A program made the position numbers and the translations under genes. 64,000 nucleotides of DNA from Spinellus fusiger (Eukaryota > Mucoromycota > Mucoromycetes > Mucorales > Phycomycetaceae): the NCBI GenBank assembly GCA_025094145.1, contig JALLLS010000004.1, forward strand, positions 1 to 64,000. The letters run 5' to 3'. Positions 32,669 through 44,072 of this stretch are shown in pieces; positions within the stretch are counted from its first letter, which is position 1, and the number at the start of each line of letters is the position of its first letter. The notes beneath the pieces are model-generated. The model was not told the origin of the DNA and did not search any database. It was given only the letters and a program-made list of their open reading frames with translations.

Positions 32669-34977
32669 ACTCTATTTATATTTACACAAAGAACAAAGGC
32701 TGTTGCTTCTACAGTAAAGAGAGTTGGAGAACACCACACAGAACAAATACGACAGAGGATGGGATACAGCAGACAGAAAAGGTCTCCAATGATTGGAGAG
32801 AACAGACCAGCTGCAGTAGAACCAAAAAAAAAAAAGGGAAAAGAATGAGGGCTGGGCTGCGTGGAAAGTGAGAGAGAGAAAGAGAGAGAAAAGGAGAATT
32901 CACCGCAGTGGGTGTGTTGGGACAAAGGGTTGCTTCTGTGACGGAGCATGAACACACCCCAGTCACAAGCAGCAAGAGGAAGCTGGAGGAGGGGACCTTT
33001 TATGATGATGGCTATTTTATTATTTCCATTCTACGCCCTTTGTGGGCCTTGTCTCGTGCATCAACATGGAAATGGAAAAGAAGGATGAAAGTGTGGGTGG
33101 CGGGAGACAAGGCGGGATGTCCTCTCCTGTGATTGGCTCCTTTCTTTTCTTGTTCTTGTCATGCTGCTCATGGACAGGCATGTCTCTTTTGTCCTGTCAT
33201 CAGATCAGATGCCTCTCTCGTGGGAGAAAGTCCGCCATGGCTGGGACCCCCTTCCTCACAGACACCAAGATCACTGACGGTGCCTTTTGGAGGAGGGTGG
33301 GATCTCTGACTCGTGATTGGATGTCCGCCAATGGTGTTCATGGGAGAGGGAGCCTATTGTAGCATTGTATTGGCCTGGAGGAGCAGAAGAGCCCTGACAC
33401 TACCACGGGACTGGTAACAGAAAAGAAGAGAAAGAGCTGCCTATAGAGAAAGGAAGAGAAAGAGAGAAAGAGCAGAGTACTCTATGGACGTGTTATGCCG
33501 CCAAATCAACTCAAATGGCAATGAATTCCAGTCAAGAAGGAATTCACTGGTGATTTACTGGTGATTCACACCTTGTCATTAGCAACCTGCCTATGAACCC
33601 ATAGAATATGCCTTTTTTCTCTTTACCCTTGCCCTATCAACTCAAGACACAAGCATAGCAAACACCCTCCCTCCCCCCCCTCGCTTCTCTTTTCCTTAGC
33701 ATGCAAAGTGGCAGCAAAAGAGGAATGTCTCTCCATAGTAACGGTTGACTAGGACATTCTTATTACTGTCATTCTTGTTACTGAGCTCACTTTGAAATGA
33801 TGACACACACCCCCTACTCTCCCTCTTCCTATTTCTCTTTTTCTAGTGTCATTTTCCATGAGATTAGAAATAGAGTCCATGCAGTCAGAGAATAAATACC
33901 CAATCCAAAAGTGCCATTTCCACCCCTCCCCCCATGTCCAATAGTGTCAATAGAAAGGGGACGTGCTGATGGTGTAGATAAAAAGACAAAAAGAAATATC
34001 AAAAGAAGATGAACTCCACCAGTACTGATGAGAAATATAAGGAATTCATTGGAAGCTGACCTTTATAATACAGGGCCCAGTCCATGAGGAGAATTGACCA
34101 AGGCGTGAAGATATGAAATGTGCTAGTGAATTGGCGTATGTCTATCCCACAGTGGAGTGGATGGACAAAGCATGTCTCGTGACTTTACTAGGGGAGAGTA
34201 CAACCCTGTTCATTGAAGTATCTCCTTAAATAGAAATCAGCAGGACAGTTGCGGTGCTCTTATTATGCATTTGTCTGTCTTTGTTTTTCCATCGGCAAAG
34301 CTCCAAGGAGAAATGTAACGTGATACCGTATCAGATGGAGAAGAGACACAAAGGCCCATTGTCTTTTTTTTTTTCTTCACAAATGGCAATCCACCCGAAA
34401 GAGATAGGCATTCTTTTCTACATGAGTGTTTATTAGTGATTATTATTATTGTTATTATTATTATTATTGTTATTATTATTATTAGTGATTATTAGTGATT
34501 ATTAGTGATTATTATTATTAGTGATTATTATTATTAGTGATTATTATTATTAGTGATTATTATTATTAGTGATTATCATTATCATTATCATATACATACA
34601 GGTGGGTTTCTCTGTGGTGAATGGCTTATGGAACAGATTCCCTTGCATTCTGTCTTTATGAATTCAATAGTCTACTCTATTTTACTTGTTTGTCTTTCAA
34701 TGTCACACTGCATGGCATGACACAAAGACAGAAATTGAGCTACAATGGCCATGGCCTCTCATCCTGTCAAATAGGCATGCATGTTCCTTTCTCTTTTTTT
34801 TTGTCTCTTGCCCTTGGTGTATAGAGTATTGGGCATTGAGATTCTTCTCTTATGAATAATAAAGCAGTCAACTCACCAACATCTTTATAAAAGAGAAAGA
34901 ACAAGGTAGCAGCTATAAAGTACACACTCTTTAATGAAAGATATTGGATGGACACAAAACAAGGACACCATGGCTGT
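32669..34977. other. Long intergenic region without a supported gene
   Basis: Short frames such as 33042-33362 lack recognisable similarity. A (TTA)n/(TTAGTGATTA)n microsatellite runs at about 34437-34592. The rest is mixed unique sequence with purine-rich and pyrimidine-rich runs. Confidence 0.5.
34437..34592. repeat. TTATTATTAGTGA compound microsatellite
   Basis: Alternating TTATTATTA and GTGATTA units span about 155 bp of intergenic DNA. Confidence 0.85.
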
Positions 34978-37900
34978 CTATTTCTCAGTAGCAGTACTCT
35001 CCTTTGAGGCCTGAATCAATGGTGCAAGGGAACAGAGAGGTTCAGCCTTGAAAAGAAAGGGATGTTGGAGCAGTTCCGAGGCAGAAGGTCGTCTTTCTGG
35101 ATCTACTTTCAAACAGCAGTCCAGGAAGTTAAGAAATACTGGACTCAATGAAGTGGGGTCCTGGAGTTGGGGTGTGCCATTGGTAGCAATTAAATACAGT
35201 GCACGCAATGGATTCTCATTCAGATAGGGCGGCTCTCCCTCGATCATCTCAATGGCCATAATGCCCAAGGACCAGATATCCACCTTGGGGCCATATTCCT
35301 TGCGTGTGACGACCTCGGGTGCCATCTAGTGCACAACAATAAGATGGATAGGATGAATAGGATGAATAAGATGAATAAGATGGATAGGATGAATAGGATG
35401 GATAGGATGAATAGGATGGATAGGATGAATAAGATGAATAGGATGAATAAGATGAATAGCATAGATAACATAGATAACATAGATAGCATGAGTGGATCTG
35501 CTGTAATGATCATTGACTTCCTTACCCAATAAGGCGTGCCCACCATGGTTGTGCGCTTGGCTTGGTCTTCTCCCAGCTGAGCACAGAAGCCAAAATCAGC
35601 TATAGACAGTATGGGGCTGTTTAGAAGAGGTTCACTCGTAATACATCCTGTAGTCTATGCATATGGAACTTACTCAATTTTATATCTCCTTGAAGACTAA
35701 GCAGGACATTATCACTCTTGATGTCTCTATGAATCACACCCTTGGCATGCAAGTGATGCAATCCCTCTAGTACCTCACGACACACAGCCGCAATCTGTCC
35801 TTCTGATACCATACTACATGTCACTACATCTGTAAGACTTCCTCCCTCCATATACTCCATGACAACCCAAAGATCCCCCTTCCATAGATAAGAGTGGATA
35901 TAGTTGACAATGTTGGGATGCTTTGACTGTTCCATGACTTTGATTTCATTGATAATAAGCTCCTTCTTTGGCTGCTTCTCGAGATTCATCTGCTTCACGG
36001 CCACCAGTGTACGATCCCCAGGTCGATAGGCTGTATAAACACCTCCCGAAGCACTGGAAAATAAACATGGATGAGTTCTGCACTCTATACTCTATACTCT
36101 ATACTCTACCCTTGTCCAATTTTGATCATGCCAGAATATATCTTTGTTGGGTCTGTATTCTCACACATCTCTCTCAACTTCTTGATCACATGGGCATCCT
36201 TCATTGCACACTTGCTCTTGTCTTTTGGTGGTGGCCGTTTCCCAGTGTCAGGGGGTATTCGAGAGACCTCTTTGGAAGACGGAGAAGAGGGTTCTGATGC
36301 TCCATGATGTGATTTGAGAATATTCTTCAGGGCAAGTGCTTCGGTGGATAGACTGAACAGTGACTTTGGCTTTTCCCCGTGGGCATTTGCTTTTGCCTTG
36401 GGACAGGTGGGTGCCTGGGGTGTGTCTGATCCATGCAAGTGGGTTTGTTAGTTTTGGTGTTTTCTGAACAACAAAATAAAATAGTAATAGTAATAGTAAT
36501 AATGATAATGATAATAGTAAAAGCCTTGCTTACAACAGACCTATAACATGGTCTCCAGAAGGGGACTGTTATCAAATAATGATAATGATGATGATAATAT
36601 AAGTAATAGTAATAATATAAGTAACAATAATAGTAATAGTAATAATATCAGTAATAGTAAAAGTCAATACCAGAGATGCATCGTAGTCTATGAGTAGAAG
36701 AAAGAAGTGTACTTTACATTCTTGGAGGGACTGACACACCGGACAGGCTTCTTACTATACTCTGCTATCTTGAGTTTGGAAAGACAGTACCACGATTTAC
36801 TAGTGTGTGTCTTTGAATAGTCCGTCAAGGGTCTTTCCATTTCACTATCAGACACATCACTAGGCAGATGAACAGAGGTGGATTCGGATCCAGGGATCTT
36901 TCTCCAAACAGCTTCTCCGTGGATGTGGGATTCTTGATAGAACTCAATGGCATCAATCACTGCCTAATCAAGCACAATGTCTAATCATGAGATGGACGCT
37001 CTCTTCTCAGCAAAGGATGGCATGGCATGGTGCCCTTACCTGAGGATTCTGCTTTTGTTCACTCTTTGTGATCCCACTGTGCTTCAACAAGACATGCCAT
37101 TCTTTGGGCAGACCTGTGAATTCGCCTGTGTTTGAGTTGTAGCCAACATGCGTAACATGTCGTGTATTGTAGGGGGATGATATATCCATGATCTTTCCAG
37201 AAGAACTCCCTGCACTTGTCGACAACAGATCTATCCACCACCGTCAATCTCTCTCAATCTCAATCTCTCTTGTTTTTTGTTTTTTGTTTTTTGTTTTTTG
37301 TTTTTTTTTTTGTTTTTTGTTTTTTGTTTTTTGTTTTTTGTTTTTTCCCCCCTTACCGTGCATGCCCACTACAAACTTATCGAGAACACTCTTTAACTTT
37401 GTCCTGTCTTTTGATAGGCCCGTGGTAGACCTACACTCTTGGTCCGTACTATTGCAAGGAGACATCTTTTTGGTGTCGCCGGAAACAACAATCCGTCGTC
37501 GGGAAATATCAAACGAACTCAACAATGTCTTTGCAGGTGTCGTATAGTCAAACGAGCCAATGCTCCCATAACTCTTGATCTTGGGCAGAGTTGTCATGGG
37601 CGGTGGCGTGTCTTTGTGTCGGCTGTGGAGGAGCGATTCGGGGGCATGGGGTGGACGGTGGGTGTTGTAGAGCTTTGTGACATGGGCTTTTGGAGCAAAT
37701 GAAAGGCTGCGGGAAAGGCTGCGGGAAAGGGCTGGACTGGACTTGTGGGTTTTGATCGTGCGACTGTGGGGTCCTGTAGCTCGTTTTGAGTTGACAAGTG
37801 CTTCTTTTAGGGATTGGCAGGAGTCTGAACTAGGAAATGCCCTTGTATGAGAGGGTGGAAGATCTAAGAGAAGGAGGAAGAGGGAGACGTGGTGAGTGGT

Positions 37901-38073
37901 GAGTGATAGGCGTAGTGGATGTGTGCTGGATGTGTATTGAATTTTTATTGAATTTACACTGAAATGACACTGAAATGACACTGAAATAGCAGTAGAAAGT
38001 GAGGCTATTCCTCTGTGGCATCTAGCTCTCTCCTACCTCTTTCAAGCGGACTAGGTGCATAATGAGTGGTCAT
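34978..38073 (-). CDS. p21-activated (PAK/Ste20) protein kinase
   Basis: Eight exons join in phase: 38037-38073, 37357-37863, 37040-37230, 36718-36963, 36110-36414, 35674-36053, 35526-35599 and 34978-35325, encoding 695 residues. A basic Ser-rich N-terminus leads to a CRIB/PBD domain at about residues 198-226 ([16 protein letters not shown], then [10 protein letters not shown]), which binds Cdc42 or Rac. The kinase domain starts near residue 423 ([12 protein letters not shown]). It shows [28 protein letters not shown] and GTPYWMAPEV. No PH domain is seen, so it is of the Ste20/Shk1 type rather than Cla4 type. PAKs control polarity, septins and MAPK signalling. Introns carry GGATGAATA and TTTTTTG repeat arrays. 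Confidence 0.94.
35338..35465. repeat. 9-bp AGGATGAAT array in a PAK intron
   Basis: About fourteen imperfect copies of AGGATGAAT/AAGATGAAT fill most of the 200-nt intron that separates GTPYW from MAPEV in the kinase activation segment. Confidence 0.88.
37262..37347. repeat. TTTTTTG array in a PAK intron
   Basis: Eleven or so TTTTTTG units form most of the 126-nt intron 37231-37356 just upstream of the CRIB exon. On the coding strand this is an A-rich array. Confidence 0.88.
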
Positions 38074-39599
38074 TTGCATCAAACAGAATACACACTACAA
38101 AAAATACAGAAATACAAAAACTAGAGACAACACAGGCAAAATTGGGGAATGAAATAAATCGAATCGATTAGAAAACAAAAAGAGTAAGAAGGGAAAAGGA
38201 CAGATGAAATAGGAGCACCACTTTACAAGGGACTTTCGCTTCTATTAGGGGCCCACCATGCTCAGGGGGTTGGGATGCTGGGATGCTGAGATGCTGGGAT
38301 GTTGGGATTTTGGGTTTGGCTGTGAGCCACGCAGCAAATTACTAGAGAGATATCGTCATGAACAGTCTCCATACCCCGTGCAAATAAAAGTATATCTTCA
38401 TCTCCATCATCTCCACCTCCATCTCTATTATAATATAAAAATATAAAAAATATAAAAGAACACACTCTATAGGTTATACAAAAGGCCTATTGAATAGCAG
38501 ACAAATGGACAAGAGGACAAATGGACAATAGCACGCATCTATAAAATAATAAAAACAAGGGAACAAAAGAGTGGGAGAGTGGGTCGGAAAAAGAACCTTT
38601 TTTTTTGTTACCTGAACAAATGAAGATTTGCTTTATTGGGATGATTCTCATTCTCCTCCCAAGAACACCGGAAAAGGGACAAGGTATCTCATCAGCACAT
38701 GTTTCTGTCAGTAGGCGTGGCAAGTGTGGCAAGTGTGGCAGCAGGAAAAAGAAGAAAAAAAAAAAGAACAGCTGTCGGTGTGTACTTTATTAACAGAGAA
38801 ACCTAATAGCACATGCCCTGAAGAGAATTAGACGCGTGCGACATGGACAAGTTGTACACGATCTAGGCAGGAGTTTGTTTGTTTCTAACCCATACGTCCT
38901 GCCACTGAGGATCTTCTAGAGTGAACACAGCATATATTTCCTAGTAGAGTACCAAGAAAAGAAGAAAAAGAGCACAGGACATTCAATGAGAAAGTAGACA
39001 AGCGTAAGAGCATAAGAAAGTGGATAAGAAAGAAGGAAAGAAAGAAAAAGTACAAGGCATCAGATAAAAACCCAAGAAAGGGGTAAGAAAGGGGGAGGGG
39101 GAGGGGGAGAAATACGCTTATTTGCGCCTTTCTCTTAACTTCTCCTTAGAAAATATCGACTGGAATAGACTGAGATAGACTGGAATGGCAGGTCATCCTT
39201 AAGAGAACAGTAATTTGATCCAGATCTTTATTATTATTTCCTTTTGCACGGATAAAGTTTATTGTGTCTTTGCTGCATGTGTCTCCATGCATGGATAGCC
39301 GTGATGAGGCACATGCCCATGTAGGTAAGATTGCACCATGAAAGGAAATAAAGACTGCACCGATGAGAAATAAAGATTGAACGACCAGAATAAAAGTATG
39401 TTGGATATTTCATTTATTCTTTCAACGTAATCTCCTCATCACAATGACAACTACCACCAGCCATTAAGCAGTGTATATGTTTTATGGTAAAGAAAAGAAA
39501 GAAAATACTACATACCTCTTCAAGAAACTTGATAAAAATAAATAAATAGATCAAGCCTTGCCACTTTGCAGTTGTAAATCGTTCTATTATTATTAGTCG
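38074..39599. other. Intergenic DNA with possible stray exons
   Basis: A GGATGCT-type repeat lies at 38271-38310. Two minus-strand pieces look faintly coding: about 38262-38400 (ARGMETVHDDISLVICCVA, recalling the end of a PP2C phosphatase) and about 38880-38931 (EIYAVFTLEDPQWQDVW). They could not be linked into a gene. Confidence 0.3.
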
Positions 39600-39860
39600 T
39601 TGTTGACAGCACTGTAAACCAAGACGAATACATCAGAATTTTGGCTGGTGAGTTCTATCCTTGGTTCATGAAATTGTATAATAAAGAAAACAGCAAGTTT
39701 CTGTTACAATAAAATAATACTAGCTGTCCTACTGGGGCCTATGCTAGATGGTGGAAAGAGACGCATCAGATTAGGGACTTTGAGTACTAGCCTACACAAA
39801 TCCCTGACTTGAACTCAATTGAACATGTCTGATACGCCTTGGAAATATGAATTGAATAAA
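39600..39860 (+). mobile_element. Tc1/mariner transposase relic, DDE-domain end
   Basis: Broken frames give EYIRILAGEFYPWF, then NTSCPTGAYARWWKETHQIR and IPDLNSIEHV. These match the second and third catalytic blocks of a Tc1/mariner DDE transposase (the DN.SCHTG and SPDLNPIEHVW regions as I recall them). Stops at several points and missing N-terminal and end sequences show it is dead. Confidence 0.65.
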
Positions 39861-41252
39861 TAAGGGTATCTATTATCAATGTAGAAAGGTGGTATTGAAC
39901 TTGCACAACGATGAGTTCAGAGTATGAAAGACAGATGCCAGGCTGTCATTGATGCTGAAAGAGACCATACAAAATATTAATTGTATTATTATTATTTTAT
40001 TTTCTATAATCAAAGATGTTGAGCTTTGTTGTGTTAAATGTTGATGCTTATAGATCAAATGTGAAGTGTTTCATTTGATGTTGAACATGTTCTATCTATT
40101 TCATCCTGATATTTATATTCAAAGGTATTCAATTCAATTGAGTGTGGCTGTATTCACACTTTCTTGAACAAGTATGTTAATCCTAATTATATACCCAATA
40201 GCATTATTTGAGTGAACCATGTTCAAAATAGATATACAAGCTGTTGTAAGTATGGCTATTTGCGCAAAATTCATTGTAACTGTCTAAATAATTATAGATA
40301 CCAAACAGAAAGTAGAGACATTGTGATGTGATCAAGAAATGGTAGCATACTGCAAAGAATGAGTGAGATGAATCAGTCATATAATCCTATGAGCTATGTA
40401 CCTCCTTTTTTTTCATATAGGATAGTTAGGTTTGGAATATAAATATATACTTATTCAATGACCAAAATATCATGATAAGCACAATAAAACACTACTGCTT
40501 CAGATCGATGTACAGAAATGACTCCAATCACTTGCGTTTATTTAAAAAGCCCTTTTGTCAGTACAGAGTGTATGCTAACATTGAACAAGGTTGTCTGGAT
40601 TTTATATGACACAACTAAGACGCACTAAGAAGAGATATACTAAGTGGTGTACAGAATACTGCTACTTCAGATTTTAGACACTAAAAACGAGAAACAAATA
40701 GTTAGCAAATCGTTAAAAAAACAGCTACACAATCAATGGTTTGTGATGAAGCATCTATGATAAGCTGTAGTATATTTGAATACAGTGGATTGATCTTTCA
40801 GAGGTAATATAAAAGTACAACAGCCTGCATTAAAATGTATGCCTTTTGATGGTGATTTCCTTGAAGTTTTTCTATTTGTAGTCATCATTAAAGTATAAAA
40901 GAATAACAAACAAGTTGAATAAATAAGAGCAGAGTTAATCGTACGTTAACTAAACCAAATAACTTTGGACCTAAGAAGCTATTGACAACACCATAACATC
41001 AATAAATGATAAATAATAGCTAATACTATTCAGTGTTGCTAATAAAATAACTATTTATTTCCTCTTTCTTATTGTATTTTTATCTATTCTTTCTGAACTA
41101 AAGATGTTATGCAGCCAACAAGATACGAATAAAGTAAAGAAAATGCAATATATTTATAGAATCAACCTAGAGTTCTTACATGTGTTTGATTTTTATAGGA
41201 GACTGATGAAAGGCCTATAGCAAGTTATCCAGGTGCGGATCCTACCAGATGA
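39861..41252. other. AT-rich intergenic DNA
   Basis: No gene or clear repeat was recognised between the mariner and Fanzor relics. Confidence 0.45.
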
Positions 41253-41644
41253 ATGACAATAAAGGGAAAAGGCATACAGAGAATGTTGAAGAAAGGATTC
41301 AAACTCCATCTTATCAATGAATTCAAAACATCGAGCCTGTGTCCTGGGTGCAAGCTCTCACCTTTGGAAACATTTAAACATGTCAAGAACCCCAGGCCCT
41401 ATCAACGAAAAAAAATGCCCAAAGTTAAATGTCATGGTCTTCTCAGGTCATTTCTTCTTAATTTTATATATAAAAAAAAAAGAAACTCATCTTTCTCTCT
41501 TCAAATAGGTGTTCAAACCAAAATTGTATAAAAGACAAGACATTGAGGCTTTGGAATCGTGATCTAGCTGCTACATTGAAATTTAGACATATTCTAATGT
41601 CTCAAAGAGAAAATGGTACCCACCCAGAGCGCTTTTGTAGATAG
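41253..41644 (+). pseudogene. Fanzor (TnpB-like) nuclease C-terminal fragment
   Basis: Two segments, 41253-41446 and 41509-41644, join in phase across a 62-nt intron-like gap (GTCATT to AAATAG). They encode FKLHLINEFKTSSLCPGCK, then PRPYQRKKMPKVKCHGLLRC, then SNQNC. That is a four-Cys zinc ribbon (CPGC ... CSNQNC) completed only after splicing. WNRDLAATLKFRHIL follows, the RuvC-III-like Asp region of TnpB and Fanzor proteins, and the frame ends ERFCR. The conserved sequence starts abruptly, so the N-terminal two thirds are missing. It belongs to the same protein family as the 11.3-11.9 kb relic, though it is a different portion. Confidence 0.7.
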
Positions 41645-44072
41645 AACAAAAGAAAGCATGACTCCATAGATACACCTAGAACCAATAAAAGGTTCAAGCC
41701 TTCTGGTTGATTTCCATCCTTCTCCATTCCCAGTGATCGCTGGAGCCTCGGTTGACTAACTGACAGAAACCCATGATACAGGTAAACTATATAAAAGAGT
41801 AATAATGAAGTGTATCTTATTCGATTTTGTCATGCAAAAAGACATTAGAATGTCTAGTAGAGTATACTGTTAGATTCTTGACTAGATTTTTCTGTTATCT
41901 TGAATTTCTTGGATACAATCCATTTTACTACATCCAGGTTACTTTACAGTCTCAAAGAACTTAATGATTGTGTCAAATGCAATGCTTTTGGATACATATT
42001 TTCAGGTGACAATCTCCTATACTCTATTCTCTTTTATCTCATTCAATCAGCTATATTTTGTTGCTTAATGTTGCCTTAAGAATTGATCAATATCATTCAT
42101 GTTTGTAACCAGGCCAACATACTTCAATGCACACCATTGGCTTGTTGGCAATGAATTACAACATGTCTAAAGAAATATTAACTATTATACATCTAGACCC
42201 TTCTAGTTCAAGTCAGGCATTTAGCGATTCTATTCACCCTTGTGTATCGCCAATGATATCCAGATGAGTCAATAATCTACTGTCTCTTTTCACAGAATGA
42301 ATCACTTGCCTTGCTAAATATTGAAACAGATATTGGATCCACCGCTGTTACTTCCATCCGTGGGTGGCACATTGTCTACACACGTGCGATTCTATTCTTA
42401 TTATTTATCCTAGATTTATGAGTGTATCCGACGATGATATACCTCTCATCTTTCAATTTATGATCATGGATCTCCAGACAGTATTCAAGATTCATTTTCT
42501 TTTGTAATGTTTTTCTATATTTGTTGTGTCTTTGCTCTTTAGATCCAGATCAAAGTATGTCATATTAAGGAGCAAAACGACCCTGTGATGAATATGCTTA
42601 AAGAAAAATGTTAAAATCATCAAAGATTCTATTTTATTATTGTAATTACTGAATAGCACTTAAACATTAGCTGTTTCTTTTTGTTACAGACTTTGGAATT
42701 TCATTAGTATGTTCATGATATCAAAAAGAAAAAGAAAAAGAAAAGGATCTAGGGTTGGCTTTCATTTTCCAAACAAGAAATGGCTCAGTAGAATCATCCA
42801 AGTAGCAAGGTTTGATTTCTGTTTTTATCAAGTCTCTTGAAGTGGTATATAATGTTCTCTTTATTTTATTTATCATAAAGCAAGCTATACCTCATCCTTA
42901 TTTTATTTTATTCTGTGTTAAAAATTGGACAAGGATATATCACTAGAGACTCATAGGTCTTTATAGAAGGGGCTACTAACACAACCGGAGATGACAAAGA
43001 GACAGATAGGGAATGTAGACCCATTGGACAGTCTCCTGACATCTAGATAGTCTTGACAACAGGCCTTGCTGAATAATACTGTCCTTATTTGCAAGATACT
43101 TGGCTTGTTCTGATCAAGACAGGAGTGCAAAGGATAGCAAGAAGACAATACATCAATACAATACTTGAGAGGGCCTTTTCTTTACAGACCTAGTGATAAA
43201 CCCATGGCAACTGTGTTTTTTTTTAATACTCTTTCTGAAATTACAGTAAAGAACCAATGTTTTATTTAATCAGTGTAAAAAAGGGGGATGGTTTTTATAG
43301 CCTGTTCCATCTACACATCAGAGGTTAGGACAATGACTTATACTGTCAGATTATCTTTGAGCAATGTCAAGGACCAAACCAAGAGTGATAGTAGATGGCA
43401 ATCTCACATCTTTTAGATAACCTGCTATAGCCTATAAGAATACCAAATAATAATAATAGATAACCTGGATTTTACACTGACCTTTATTCTGGCCTTTTAT
43501 CCTTTGTGAAATAAAAATTCCCTTTATGTAATTTTTTTTATGTGTGCAAAGATTCTTTGTATTTATGCAATCCGTTTATGGAAATAGTGTATGTAGTGTT
43601 ATGTAGTGTTATGTAGTATTGTGTGTTCATGATGATGTTGTGTATGCTATCCTCTTATCTAGTGATCTATTCATAACCAACAGCTGGAGATTAGGGTTTA
43701 ACATTTACAACAGTCTATCTCTATACTATTTAAAGTAGATAGTGGTCTATTCTTTTCCTCTTTACAAATAGACTCAAATACCACAACGAGATCAACAGCA
43801 AACAAGGATAATAAACAATAAATAATAAACAATAAATAATAAACAATAAACAATAAACAATAAATAATAAATAATAAATAATAAATAATAAATAATAAAT
43901 AATAAATAATAGATAATAAACAATAAACAATAGATAATAAACAATAAACAATAAACAATAGATAATAAATAGCAGCAAACAATAACAATAACAACAAGTG
44001 GTTTATCTTCTACAAATGCCTGTAGACCATTGTACCTTTTCTAGTCATTCTATCAAATCCTCCCAACTGTTT
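41645..44072. other. AT-rich, gene-poor DNA
   Basis: No gene was recognised. A small GTATGTAGTGTTAT repeat lies near 43588-43620 and a long AATAAACAATAAATAAT array follows at 43809-43975, just before the Dot1 gene. Confidence 0.5.
43809..43975. repeat. AATAAACAATAAATAA microsatellite
   Basis: About 165 bp of AATAAACA and AATAAATA units lie in intergenic DNA and give spurious Leu/Ile/Tyr-rich frames on the minus strand. Confidence 0.88.

Noticed and set aside
33042..33362. A 106-residue plus-strand gene
   Set aside because: There is no recognisable similarity, no supporting introns or promoter, and composition like the surrounding spacer.
35244..35546. A repetitive Ile/Leu/Phe frame continuing GTPYW in the PAK gene
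   Set aside because: It is reading-through of an intron filled with AGGATGAAT repeats. Splicing restores GTPYWMAPEV.
38262..38465. A PP2C phosphatase terminal exon
   Set aside because: Only about 20 residues look similar, and no upstream exons with PP2C motifs could be found.
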